Positions 1-7,340 of a stretch of DNA of 64,000 bases are shown piece after piece. Each line of letters begins with the position of its first letter. The first letter of the stretch is position 1. The stretch covers positions 1 to 64,000 of the IMG/VR virus record IMGVR_UViG_3300044859_002168; one strand, written 5' to 3'. A program made the translations under genes and the position numbers. The notes beneath the pieces were generated by a model. That model was given only the letters and a program-made list of their open reading frames with translations, was not told where the DNA came from and made no database searches. The DNA comes from a virus.

Positions 1-105
1 GGCAATGTGATATCCACTTTTTGAAACAGAATCAATACACCTCTCAAGAGCTCTTTCTTGTTCTTCCGATGGACAATGAGCCGTTATAAAAATCAAATCT
101 TTCAT
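1..105 (-). CDS. Partial CDS, N-terminus of a possible glycosyltransferase
   Basis: A reading frame starts at the ATG read from 105 down and runs off the left edge, so only 35 residues are visible. They begin MKDLIFITAHCPS and continue with a helix rich in Glu and Arg (EEQERALERCIDSV). A beta strand, then TAHCPS, then a helix ending in a cysteine and IDS resembles the first strand and helix of some GT-A type glycosyltransferases. The fragment is too short to assign a function. It lies downstream of and parallel to the DUF262 gene, whose terminator separates the two. Confidence 0.45.
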   Translation of the reverse strand, partial: MKDLIFITAHCPSEEQERALERCIDSVSKSGYHIA

Positions 106-147
106 TCAATAAAAAATAACAAAATAAAAAATTCTGTAAATAAAAAA

Positions 148-166
148 CCCCCACTTTATGTGAGGG
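148..166 (-). terminator. Rho-independent terminator of the DUF262 gene
   Basis: Read on the minus strand this is CCCTCAC, a 5-nt loop, GTGGGGG, then a run of T (A at 142-147 on the plus strand). The stem pairs fully only on the minus strand, using one U-G pair, so it ends the gene whose stop is at 174. The same design recurs at 1878, 3286 and 17609. Confidence 0.8.
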
Positions 167-173
167 TCTTTTT

Positions 174-1736
174 TTAGATGGTGTATTCATCAACTAACTC
201 AACAATAGAACGTAAGGTTGGTTTAACCAAAACATGGTCTTTTTGAGAGTGACCACCTAAACGAATCAGGTTGTCAAAAAGTTTTTGGTTAGTCTCATAC
301 ATACCCATCAAACCATACTTCTTGAGGGGTTTATCAACATTACCGTAATCTTCTTTCTCCATAGTTCTCATAGTTACTGTTGAGATAACTTTAGACAACA
401 ACTCCATGTAATTATACATACTATCGTAAATAGTCTCGCCACTCATGTACTTGGACGATTTGTTGTTTTCTTTAAGATACATCCAAAATTCCATAAGTGA
501 AAGAATAAACAAACGTTGCATCACAGCTTTTTGACCTACACCAACCATCTCACGAGCCAGTTCCACTTTACGAACATTATTGTTTTTATCACCAAACTTA
601 CCACTAAAAACCTTACCCAAACGGGTTCTCATAAAGTCGATGAAACCGAAAGCATTTGGTTGAACAGGAATCTCATCATCATAAACAGCATCGAGTAAGT
701 TTTCAGCCACTTTTTGGATACCAAGACCCCACTTAACTTTTTCATCAAAACCTAACATGGAACGTACCAACAGGTCGTTAAAGGTTCGTGTCACTTCTTC
801 GTCATTGGTTGAACCATCCTCTTCCAAGTTGTATCCAAATGCACTCATGATAGCTGGGTAAGTCTCAACATATCCACGGGACTTGATGTTATACTCATCT
901 CGAGAACCCCAAATCTGATGGATGGGTTGTACAGGTTTTTGTTGTAAGTTCAACTTGTTAAATTTACTCCTAACCATCTCAATAACTTTAGTCTCATCGT
1001 AGTCTTCAGAGTTGTAAGTCAACGTAATATCGTCTTCGATACACTTGAACACTATCTTACTAATTACTTTGAGGTCAAAGGTTAGTTTTTTTATCTCTTT
1101 TCTTACATTATGCGGTAAGTTTTCAAATTTTACCACCGGTACGTTTTTGTTGGTTCCAATCGCTTTCAAGAGTTTATTACATTCAAGTTGTAAACTCTCA
1201 TCGACTTTTTGTTGGTGCCCTCGGATAATTTCGGGAAGATAGTAAGCCCAAAATTTAGCCGCTTGTTGACCAGAAAGTGTCAATTTACTATTTATAAACT
1301 TACGGATAATATCAACTCGTTGACCACCATCTACAAGCTCTTGTTGATAACGGTTTTCAGGTTGATAAAGTACGATAGTTCCAACTCGTTCTCCACACAA
1401 AAAGTCAAGAAGAATTCCTTTTTGAACTTTAGGCGAGTGTTGGCCCGCAGGACGTTGATATGCAGGTTTCGGATTTACAAGACCATCTGACTTATAGTCA
1501 TCAATGATAGTAGTCACTGATACTTCTTTACCAGCATCTTCTTTGATATACACAAGATAGTGTTTACCAGTCACCTCACCTTTAAACAAAGGTTGAGTAG
1601 TAGAGTCGACTAAACGTCTTTTAGCGTCAGCGACTAATTGGTTGTCTTGGTTCTTTTGACCGTGACCTTCACTTCCTGTGAGGGTGGGTGCTCCCGATGA
1701 TACCATATCGGTTTCATGTAATGAATTTTGGTTCAT
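174..1736 (-). CDS. DUF262 (GmrSD/ParB-like) domain protein
   Basis: 520 aa. Around residues 85-150 it has the DUF262 signature: an N/P-x-YQR segment (KPAYQRPAGQHSPKVQ), a helix leading to GERVGTIVLY, and VDGGQR, which corresponds to the family's DGQQR motif. DUF262 is a ParB/Srx-like fold found in GmrSD-type restriction enzymes and many phage proteins, where it can bind and hydrolyse nucleotides. The DUF1524 HNH half usually present in GmrS/GmrD nucleases is not visible; the C-terminal 370 residues are helical and unassigned. The first 50 residues are polar and low complexity. It has its own host-type promoter (1818-1847), a hairpin leader with a U-run just before the ATG, and its own terminator, so it is transcribed alone. 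Role unknown; regulation or defence against other phages is possible. Confidence 0.7.
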   Translation of the reverse strand: MNQNSLHETDMVSSGAPTLTGSEGHGQKNQDNQLVADAKRRLVDSTTQPLFKGEVTGKHYLVYIKEDAGKEVSVTTIIDDYKSDGLVNPKPAYQRPAGQHSPKVQKGILLDFLCGERVGTIVLYQPENRYQQELVDGGQRVDIIRKFINSKLTLSGQQAAKFWAYYLPEIIRGHQQKVDESLQLECNKLLKAIGTNKNVPVVKFENLPHNVRKEIKKLTFDLKVISKIVFKCIEDDITLTYNSEDYDETKVIEMVRSKFNKLNLQQKPVQPIHQIWGSRDEYNIKSRGYVETYPAIMSAFGYNLEEDGSTNDEEVTRTFNDLLVRSMLGFDEKVKWGLGIQKVAENLLDAVYDDEIPVQPNAFGFIDFMRTRLGKVFSGKFGDKNNNVRKVELAREMVGVGQKAVMQRLFILSLMEFWMYLKENNKSSKYMSGETIYDSMYNYMELLSKVISTVTMRTMEKEDYGNVDKPLKKYGLMGMYETNQKLFDNLIRLGGHSQKDHVLVKPTLRSIVELVDEYTI

Positions 1737-1742
1737 TGTAAA

Positions 1743-1816
1743 AAAAGTGTCGTCCGAATTGTGATTAATAGAGTGTCTGTGATAGAAGCTCGGACATTTA
1801 CTCCCACATCGACACT
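1743..1816 (-). promoter_or_regulatory. Structured 5' leader, possible attenuator
   Basis: Between the promoter and the ATG at 1736 the minus-strand RNA can fold into a long hairpin: AGTGTCG (1816-1810) pairs perfectly with CGACACT (1752-1746), and TCCGA (1794-1790) pairs with TCGGA (1757-1753). Seven Ts follow at once, then ACAATG. A stem followed by a U-run directly before the start codon looks like an intrinsic terminator used as an attenuator. Confidence 0.5.
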
Positions 1817-1817
1817 A

Positions 1818-1847
1818 CAAATATAAAACAGATTTTTGAATTACCAA
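1818..1847 (-). promoter_or_regulatory. Bacteroidota-type promoter
   Basis: Minus strand TTG (1847-1845), 19 nt, TATATTTG (1825-1818). This is an exact match to the TTG/TAnnTTTG promoter of the Bacteroidota primary sigma factor. Transcription should start near 1811-1814, giving a leader of about 75 nt. Confidence 0.8.
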
Positions 1848-1877
1848 ACGATTTTAAAACTTTTTTTAAAATAAAAA

Positions 1878-1900
1878 ACCCCCACTTAATTAGTGAGGGT
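1878..1900 (-). terminator. Rho-independent terminator of the methyltransferase gene
   Basis: Minus strand ACCCTCACTA, short loop, AGTGGGGGT, then T6. It lies just past the stop codon at 1906. Confidence 0.8.
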
Positions 1901-1905
1901 CTATT

Positions 1906-2733
1906 TTACAGATTCATTTCCGTTTGAATCGTTCCTAACCTTCGGTCACAAATATCTACATACTCTTCATTTATCTCAGAACCAATCCATAGTCTATTCA
2001 ACAACATCGCACCTTTTGCGGTGGTTCCACTTCCCATAAATGGGTCGTAAATAATATCCCCCTCGTTTGTCCAAGATGTAATATGGTCCTTAACCAAATC
2101 AATCGGGAAGATAGCGGGGTGTTCATATGCAACCTCATCTTCTTGTCCATTCTTAGAAGTTTTATACGTCCAAACATTATATCTTTGTCCATACTCCTCA
2201 ATCATCTTCTTGGTATTCTCCTTCATGGAACCATCTTTTTGTCTGACAGTGTTTTTACCCCACGAACCTACCTGTCCACCATATACATTCTTCCTGTCTT
2301 TGATTGGATTGAATACCTCAGGTTTACCTTTAGATAAAACAAACATATACTCAAATATCTGATGATATCTTGTGTTTGATGGATTGGCAAAGTTGTTCTT
2401 CATATAAATCATTGTGTCGTGAATATTGAACCCAATTTCTTTAAAGAATAACGCCTGTCTGAATGATGTTCCTGTTTCAGAACCATTGTGTGTTGCATCT
2501 CCTACAACCCATACAACAACCCCACCTTTTTTGGTTACTCTGTATAACTCACGAGCAATGTTCTCAAAGTCAAATGAGTATCCATTGTAATCAGTGGTTA
2601 AACCTTTTATCTTATTGTTATACGTTCTAAGGTCATCATACGGAGGTGATGTGACAGTCAGAGAAACAAAATTGTCTGGCATTCTTTTCATCGTGTCCAA
2701 ACAATCTTCCAAATAAATTCTATTAACTTCCAT
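1906..2733 (-). CDS. DNA methyltransferase, beta class (SPPY type)
   Basis: 275 aa, a normal length for a stand-alone methyltransferase. The catalytic motif IV is TSPPYDDLRTY at about residues 28-38, and the AdoMet-binding motif I, DPFMGSGTTAKGA, comes near the C-terminus (about 228-240), followed by WIGSEINEEYV. This catalytic-first order is the beta class, which contains N4-cytosine and N6-adenine enzymes; SPPY favours N4-cytosine but does not prove it. No restriction partner is adjacent, so it is an orphan that probably protects phage DNA. An out-of-frame ORF at 1998-2201 is a shadow. Confidence 0.9.
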   Translation of the reverse strand: MEVNRIYLEDCLDTMKRMPDNFVSLTVTSPPYDDLRTYNNKIKGLTTDYNGYSFDFENIARELYRVTKKGGVVVWVVGDATHNGSETGTSFRQALFFKEIGFNIHDTMIYMKNNFANPSNTRYHQIFEYMFVLSKGKPEVFNPIKDRKNVYGGQVGSWGKNTVRQKDGSMKENTKKMIEEYGQRYNVWTYKTSKNGQEDEVAYEHPAIFPIDLVKDHITSWTNEGDIIYDPFMGSGTTAKGAMLLNRLWIGSEINEEYVDICDRRLGTIQTEMNL

Positions 2734-2768
2734 ACAGTAAATATAAGATTTTTTAAATACAAAGTATA

Positions 2769-3242
2769 TTATTTATTACGCCTGTTTAAAAATTCATAAA
2801 TTTTTTCCGCACTCATTTTTTTATTCTTACCTAATTTTCCATTTTTTTCTAACAAGACAATTTCATCTTTAGTTATTTCATGAAAAATTAGGTTTTCAAT
2901 ATCTCTAAAATCGACAGCAACATAAATGTCTAAACTATTTAATTTTTCTTTAAACCCTTCTTCAGTAACCACCCTACCATATCCAACCTCCTTAGATGAT
3001 GCAAAAGAAATACCATTTTTACTTATGGACCTAACTTCTTCTCTACCATTCATAACATCACTAACATCATATGGACTCGACTCAGATGACGCTCGAGTGG
3101 AACCTCTTACTTCTTCTCGAATAAATTCCGAAAGTCTACCAATGATTCTACCATCATTTAAAAATTTTTTTACCGCATCAACACTGATGTTGAAACCTTC
3201 AGCAATTTTTTCAAGGTTAATTTGGTGTTCCATATTACTCAT
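2769..3242 (-). CDS. Hypothetical protein with possible N-terminal HTH
   Basis: 157 aa. The N-terminus (LEKIAEGFNISVDAVKKFLNDG, split here by its turn after GFNIS) has the spacing of a helix-turn-helix. The middle (about 45-75) is Ser/Arg-rich and probably disordered. The C-terminal half carries a hydrophobic-charged pattern (YVAVDFRDIENLIFHEITKDE) and ends in a basic helix. A second in-frame ATG at codon 4 is an equally good start. No family recognised. It is separated from the methyltransferase by 35 nt and has its own terminator region upstream of cyclophilin. Confidence 0.6.
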   Translation of the reverse strand: MSNMEHQINLEKIAEGFNISVDAVKKFLNDGRIIGRLSEFIREEVRGSTRASSESSPYDVSDVMNGREEVRSISKNGISFASSKEVGYGRVVTEEGFKEKLNSLDIYVAVDFRDIENLIFHEITKDEIVLLEKNGKLGKNKKMSAEKIYEFLNRRNK

Positions 3243-3285
3243 AATGCAAAGTAAAACAAAAAATTTGACACTACCAAATAAAAAA

Positions 3286-3305
3286 CCCCCACTTTTGGTG
3301 GAGGG
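3286..3305 (-). terminator. Rho-independent terminator
   Basis: Minus strand CCCTCCACC, AAAA loop region, GTGGGGG followed by T5. It lies between the 2769-3242 gene start and the cyclophilin stop at 3332, but on the minus strand it is downstream of cyclophilin, so it terminates the cyclophilin gene. Confidence 0.75.
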
Positions 3306-3331
3306 CTTTATGATTTTGATTTAAATGGGAA

Positions 3332-3763
3332 TTACATCATCCCGATTGAGTTAATCACATCTCCCTGTCTGATTTGGTCAAGGACATCAAGACCTTCCAC
3401 CACTTTACCAAAACAAGTGTGGTTATTATCCAAATGCTGTGTACCTTGTCGGTTGTGACAGATAAAGAACTGTGAACCACCTGTGTTACGTCCCGCATGT
3501 GCCATAGACAATACACCTCTGTCGTGGTATTGTTTTGGTGCGGTTACCTCACACTGAATGGTGTAGCCAGGACCACCGTTACCCATACCGTTAGGACATC
3601 CACCCTGAACAACAAAGTTTGGAATTACTCTGTGGAAGTTTAATCCATCATAAAACTTCTTCTCAATTAAACTTTTGAAGTTACCTGTGGTAATTGGCGT
3701 TTCATCGTCATACAATTCTGCAATCATATCACCCTTGCTTGTTGAAATTTTTACTCTACTCAT
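3332..3763 (-). CDS. Cyclophilin-type peptidyl-prolyl cis-trans isomerase
   Basis: 143 aa, the size of a minimal bacterial cyclophilin with no signal peptide, so cytoplasmic. The family motifs are clear: FHRVIPNFVVQGG with the catalytic Arg, then GVLSMAHAG, TGGSQFFI, and HLDNNHTCFGKVVEGLDV. It would speed prolyl isomerisation during folding of phage or host proteins. It stands alone on the minus strand between two terminators and faces the 3864 gene divergently. Together with DnaJ, thioredoxin and glutaredoxin it forms a scattered set of folding helpers in this genome. Confidence 0.93.
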   Translation of the reverse strand: MSRVKISTSKGDMIAELYDDETPITTGNFKSLIEKKFYDGLNFHRVIPNFVVQGGCPNGMGNGGPGYTIQCEVTAPKQYHDRGVLSMAHAGRNTGGSQFFICHNRQGTQHLDNNHTCFGKVVEGLDVLDQIRQGDVINSIGMM

Positions 3764-3852
3764 GTGTTATATTTTTGATAAACATAAACAATCTGTGGTG
3801 ATGTATCAACACATTATTAATGGGTATGTCAAACAAATTGTGATTTTTACGG

Positions 3853-3859
3853 TATTTAT
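3853..3859 (+). promoter_or_regulatory. TATTTAT start-proximal motif (putative late promoter)
   Basis: GGTATTTATT lies 4 nt before the ATG at 3864. No TTG is placed 19 nt upstream, so this is not a host-type promoter. Confidence 0.5.
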
Positions 3860-3863
3860 TTAC

Positions 3864-4424
3864 ATGGGTAAATTTATATTACAAGAATCCGAAAAAGAAC
3901 AAATCAGAAGAATGTATGGGTTGGTTAATGAACAAACACAATCTCCTGAAGATAACCAAGAATTTCTTGATTGGGCTAAAAATGCTACAGTAATGCCATT
4001 TATAGCACCAAACCCATATAGTAATGGGGATTTAAAACTTGGTGTTCAAATCAAAGGTAATGATGGAGAAACCATATCTTCAATGGATTTAAGAAATCCA
4101 AATCAATCACAAGTTATTAATCTCATTGAAAGATTGGATGTAACAACTGAAGATGGTAAACTTGTTTATCGTTTTGGTACAGATAATGGTCAACTTTTTA
4201 ACGCCTCAACATTTAAAGCAAACTATGAGGTTATTGATAATTCATATGTTGTATATTCTATAGTTGATGAAAATTCTGATATGATTCAAAAACTAAAACA
4301 ATTTACCAAACCAGGTAAAATAAATAAATTTATTGTTACTGTTACACCAAGACTATCAAGTGATTTATTAAAAACAGGTTCAAAATTATTTACAACCAAA
4401 CCCAACATATTAATTGTACAATAA
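3864..4424 (+). CDS. Hypothetical protein with virion-type N-terminal motif
   Basis: 186 aa. The frame is open further upstream to 3675, but I choose the ATG at 3864 because the start-proximal TATTTAT element lies 4 nt before it and because the protein then begins MGKFILQESEKEQIRRMYGL, the shared packaging-type peptide (L-Q-E at 6-8, V-N-E at about 21-23). After a polar linker comes a mixed alpha/beta region (SMDLRNPNQSQVINLIERL; KLVYRFGTDNG) that I do not recognise. It is convergent with the ParB-like gene. Inferred to be a head-packaged protein of unknown function. Confidence 0.7.
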   Translation: MGKFILQESEKEQIRRMYGLVNEQTQSPEDNQEFLDWAKNATVMPFIAPNPYSNGDLKLGVQIKGNDGETISSMDLRNPNQSQVINLIERLDVTTEDGKLVYRFGTDNGQLFNASTFKANYEVIDNSYVVYSIVDENSDMIQKLKQFTKPGKINKFIVTVTPRLSSDLLKTGSKLFTTKPNILIVQ

Positions 4425-4489
4425 AAAATCCCATCATTGATTACATTCTAAATATGTGTTCTTTGAACTTTTCATAATGGATAAATATA

Positions 4490-5011
4490 TTAATTTATTT
4501 CAAAATTGTTTGTCCCATCAGGTTTAACAAAATATTTATCTATCACCTTTTTATTATCTAAGACATCGGATAAACTTACATAGTCTTTATTTTTATCACC
4601 CCATGTTGTTTTCATTAAAACCACATCTGAGTGGGGTATAACAATTGCACCAACATCATCCATATCTGACTTAAGAAATGCGTATCTTCTGTGATTTCCA
4701 TCAACCACAATATACTTAGTCCTGTCATATGGATGTTGTATTACTTTGATTGGTGGTAACTCTTCACCATCATTGATGGATTTAACCATATTTTTAATAT
4801 TATCACTTGTTTCCATGTATGATATATCTTTGAATGGCTCGTTTGGTAATGTGTCACTTACTCGTATCTTCTGAATTGCTCCAACATATTTGTCTGCATA
4901 TTCACTTCCCCCACCATCAGAGAATATTTCTACAGGTTGATTGGTGATTACCTCTTCATTGATAACTCCCATCATTTCTTTGATTCTATGTATATTTTCT
5001 TGTAAGTTCAT
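4490..5011 (-). CDS. ParB/Srx-fold protein with virion-type N-terminal motif
   Basis: 173 aa. It starts MNLQENIHRIKEMMGVINEE, with L-Q-E at 3-5 and I-N-E at 17-19, the putative prohead-protease sites. Residues about 75-125 match the ParB N-terminal (Srx-like) domain: PPIKVIQHPYDRTKYIVVDG, then NHRRYAFLKS, the DGxHR box of this fold. ParB-like folds bind DNA or hydrolyse CTP/ATP, and some act as nucleases. Its ATG overlaps the stop of the upstream ART-like gene (ATGA), so the two are translationally coupled. I infer a protein delivered with the DNA, perhaps acting on host or phage DNA early in infection. Confidence 0.7.
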   Translation of the reverse strand: MNLQENIHRIKEMMGVINEEVITNQPVEIFSDGGGSEYADKYVGAIQKIRVSDTLPNEPFKDISYMETSDNIKNMVKSINDGEELPPIKVIQHPYDRTKYIVVDGNHRRYAFLKSDMDDVGAIVIPHSDVVLMKTTWGDKNKDYVSLSDVLDNKKVIDKYFVKPDGTNNFEIN

Positions 5012-5529
5012 CGTCTCAAATAATTGTTGATTTTATCTTGAACTTCAGGGTCATCACCCGTGTAAATGATGTCTATAAGATAACGATGTAATGGATATAT
5101 TTCATTAGTCATCACACGTTCTTCCAATTCATTATTCTTTTTATGATATTCGTAGTCAGGTTCAATCCCTGCATAGTTGAACGATTCAACTTTATATTTT
5201 GTTCTTAATTTGTTTCTATCTACAACAAATGTCATATTTGAATCTTCCAATGGTGATTCCAATCCTATACCTATTGTGTGACCTGGGTCCCAATTCTTAT
5301 CTCTTGTAAATGAAATGGCGTTTTGATGTTTTGTTTTGGCCATTCTTTTATCATATTGAAGGTAATCTCCTGATGGTATTGAACCCGCCCTTAACGCATC
5401 ACTATTGATTATATCTAATCCCCTGTTTGTTGAAGTCTTGTGATATAACGGAACTCCTTTGATGTCATCAAACACTTCGTTTAATCCCATCACCTCCTTA
5501 ATCCTATTTATGTTTTCAAACAAATTCAT
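5008..5529 (-). CDS. ADP-ribosyltransferase-like protein with virion-type N-terminal motif
   Basis: 173 aa from the ATG at 5529; an earlier in-frame TTG at 5535 is ignored because TATTTAT ends 5 nt before this ATG. The N-terminus MNLFENINRIKEVMGLNE has L-F-E at 3-5 and L-N-E at 16-18. The body has the order of features seen in H-Y-E type ARTs: PLYHKTS (strand with His), GLDIINSDALRAGS, a SFTRD strand, FVVDRNKLRTKY, and a late EERVMTNEIY carrying acidic residues. The family is not certain from sequence alone. In T4 the ART Alt is carried in the head and injected, so the combination with a packaging-type peptide is suggestive. Confidence 0.55.
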   Translation of the reverse strand: MNLFENINRIKEVMGLNEVFDDIKGVPLYHKTSTNRGLDIINSDALRAGSIPSGDYLQYDKRMAKTKHQNAISFTRDKNWDPGHTIGIGLESPLEDSNMTFVVDRNKLRTKYKVESFNYAGIEPDYEYHKKNNELEERVMTNEIYPLHRYLIDIIYTGDDPEVQDKINNYLRR

Positions 5530-5534
5530 AAACA

Positions 5535-5541
5535 ATAAATA
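5535..5541 (-). promoter_or_regulatory. TATTTAT start-proximal motif (putative late promoter)
   Basis: AATATTTATTG on the minus strand ends 5 nt before the ATG at 5529 and starts 2 nt after the stop codon of the upstream small gene. Confidence 0.5.
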
Positions 5542-5543
5542 TT

Positions 5544-5720
5544 TTAATCTTTTGTAATTAGTTCAGATATCTCCTTTAACACAACGTTCATTTGTGAAAT
5601 ACCATCAAATAAAGCAACATAGATGTTTGGATTATTTGGAACATAATAAAACTTTTTTATAGTCCACATTTTGTTGTTGTAAGTAATCTCTTTACCTATG
5701 ATTGGGAATGCATCTCTCAT
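5544..5720 (-). CDS. Small hypothetical protein (58 aa)
   Basis: A 58-aa frame from the ATG at 5720 to the TAA at 5546-5544, starting MRDAFPIIGKEITYNNKMW and continuing with an alternating beta pattern (KKFYYVPNNPNIYVALFDG) and a C-terminal helix. It has the composition and coupling of its neighbours and ends just upstream of the late-type motif of the ART-like gene. No family recognised; it could be a small modulator protein. Confidence 0.6.
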   Translation of the reverse strand: MRDAFPIIGKEITYNNKMWTIKKFYYVPNNPNIYVALFDGISQMNVVLKEISELITKD

Positions 5721-5759
5721 AAAAGGTAAATACTATCATCACAAATAATAATTTGAAGA

Positions 5760-5852
5760 TATTTATAAATAAAACAAGCCCCCTGTTTCAGGGCATTTAG
5801 GACCGTTACCGTTTCGGTAACAAAAAAAAGGGGAATTCGCTACTCCCCTTTT
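5760..5852 (+). ncRNA. Candidate small RNA: three hairpins behind a late-type motif
   Basis: On the plus strand a palindromic TATTTATAAATA (5760-5771) is followed by CCCTG-TTT-CAGGG (5781-5793), GTTACCG-TTT-CGGTAAC (5805-5821) and AAAAGGGGA/TCCCCTTTT (5826-5852) with a T-rich tail. No ORF fits. The last hairpin can also end the minus-strand glycosyltransferase gene. Expression is not shown by the sequence. Confidence 0.4.
5826..5852. terminator. Bidirectional terminator
   Basis: AAAAGGGGA, 9-nt loop, TCCCCTTTT: a 9-bp stem flanked by A and T tracts on both sides. It ends the glycosyltransferase gene on the minus strand (stop at 5857) and any plus-strand transcript from 5760. Confidence 0.8.
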
Positions 5853-5856
5853 ATTT

Positions 5857-6594
5857 TTACCAATAACCCACGTCTTGTCTAAAAAAGTTTGGATTCCGTC
5901 TGTTAACATATGATTTGATTAACAACCGAATCATACCTGTATAACCCATCTTCCTGAATCTTCTATCGTCCTGACCAACGTAGTGATTTAAAATTTTAAA
6001 TTCTCTTACTCTGTATTTTTTTGACAAACAATAATCTTCAGAGTGTTGAAGGGTTTCATCAAATTGTCCGTAATGCATAAATGATTTCTTTGTAGTTAAA
6101 AAGAATGTACCAACCGCGAATGGTGTCTTCTTACTCACAAAGTGATTTACCACATTGAAGAGTTTAAATGCAAGTTTGCTTCTAAGTGATTTACTAACCG
6201 ATTTTACCTTACAAGTTACAAGTTGTACCTTACTGTCTTTCAGTGTTAAAAGTGCATCAGATATTTGAGTATCACTTAAAAGTATTGAGTCAGCATCCAA
6301 GAATAAAATGTAAGGTGTTTTACTCAGATTGGCACCTACGTTCCTACCAAGAGCAACCTTCCCCCCATTTTGTATCTCAATCTTTAACACATCCTTTAAC
6401 TCCTCTTTACATCTTTTGATAACCTCTTGTGTTCCGTCAGTTGATTTACCATCACTGACAATAACTCTTGTTCCTTTGATACCCACTTGTTTACCAATGT
6501 TCATCAAAGTTTTTCCTATGTAATTCACCTCGTTGTAACACGGAATTACAATTGTCAATTCATCACTAATATTTGTGTACTTCATATTGCCCAT
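5857..6594 (-). CDS. Family 2 glycosyltransferase
   Basis: 245 aa. The GT-A fold is clear: TIVIPCYNEVNYIGKTL at the N-terminus, VIVSDGKSTDGT for the nucleotide-sugar pocket, GRNVGANLSKTPYILFLDAD with the DxD metal site (LDAD) near residue 100. A hydrophobic stretch near 140-165 (FKLFNVVNHFVSKKTPFAVGTFFLTT) could be a membrane-associated helix, and the C-terminal HSEDYCLSKKYR contains the acidic general-base region. It overlaps the phosphoesterase gene by 29 nt, so the two are co-transcribed. It probably glycosylates a surface or phage structure; donor and acceptor cannot be read. Confidence 0.9.
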   Translation of the reverse strand: MGNMKYTNISDELTIVIPCYNEVNYIGKTLMNIGKQVGIKGTRVIVSDGKSTDGTQEVIKRCKEELKDVLKIEIQNGGKVALGRNVGANLSKTPYILFLDADSILLSDTQISDALLTLKDSKVQLVTCKVKSVSKSLRSKLAFKLFNVVNHFVSKKTPFAVGTFFLTTKKSFMHYGQFDETLQHSEDYCLSKKYRVREFKILNHYVGQDDRRFRKMGYTGMIRLLIKSYVNRRNPNFFRQDVGYW

Positions 6595-7255
6595 CTTTTA
6601 ATGTAATATATGATTTGTTCTCAATCCAATCACCACAATTTAAATATCTAACCCCATCAACCATCTTGTCTTCAGGTGTGTGGATGTGCCCACATATAAC
6701 CGTATGACAGTATCTTCTTTTAGCTTGGAACACAAGTTGATTCTCAAATGATGTGATAAACTTTACCGCCTCTTTAACTCTGTCTTTTAAGAATTTGGAC
6801 AAAGACCTTTTAACCCCCAAAGACTTTAGTTTTCTGTCAATGTAAATCGCCGAGTCATATCCAATTGAACCTAACATAGCCAACCACTTTAATTTAACCA
6901 CACCGTCATATAAGTCACCGTGTGTAATCCAAGTACCTTTATATTCATATTCATTATGAATTTCAATGTTACCCAACTCCAAGAATGGGAACTCCCTCAA
7001 AAACTCATCATGGTTTCCCGTAATGTAAATTACCTTGGTACCGTTCTTTGAGTAAGATAGAATCTTTCTAATTACATTGGTGTATGATTGTGTCCAATAA
7101 AATCTTTTCTTGAGTAACCAACCATCTATTATATCACCAACTAAAAACAAATGCTCAGGGTTGTACATCTTCAATACTTCTAACAGTTTTTCGGACTCAA
7201 CCCCACGGGCACCTAAGTGAACGTCCGAAATAAATAATGCTTCTATTTTCATCAC
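6566..7255 (-). CDS. LpxH-like calcineurin-type metallophosphoesterase
   Basis: 229 aa, the length of LpxH-type UDP-2,3-diacylglucosamine pyrophosphatases. All metal-binding blocks are present in order: LFISDVHLG (D and H), LVGDIIDGW, YITGNHDEFLREF, TWITHGDLYDG and VICGHIHTPE. The family acts on lipid A precursors or similar phosphodiesters at the inner membrane face, and the overlap with a glycosyltransferase suggests a joint role in envelope sugar or lipid modification. The start is either of two adjacent ATGs (MMKIEALF). There is no late-type motif before it. Confidence 0.85.
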   Translation of the reverse strand: MMKIEALFISDVHLGARGVESEKLLEVLKMYNPEHLFLVGDIIDGWLLKKRFYWTQSYTNVIRKILSYSKNGTKVIYITGNHDEFLREFPFLELGNIEIHNEYEYKGTWITHGDLYDGVVKLKWLAMLGSIGYDSAIYIDRKLKSLGVKRSLSKFLKDRVKEAVKFITSFENQLVFQAKRRYCHTVICGHIHTPEDKMVDGVRYLNCGDWIENKSYITLKDGQYEVHKY

Positions 7256-7329
7256 CTATAATTAGGTTAAATTATGTTGTTATGATGGTTTTATGTATTA
7301 TCAAAACTTTAATATTAACTATAGGAAAG

Positions 7330-7336
7330 TATTTAT
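7330..7336 (+). promoter_or_regulatory. TATTTAT start-proximal motif (putative late promoter)
   Basis: GTATTTATAATC leads straight into the ATG at 7341 (4-nt gap). Confidence 0.5.
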
Positions 7337-7340
7337 AATC

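Noticed and set aside
3675-3863. 63-codon N-terminal extension of the 3864 gene
   Set aside because: It overlaps the cyclophilin gene and would place the packaging-type peptide internally; the late-type box marks the later ATG.
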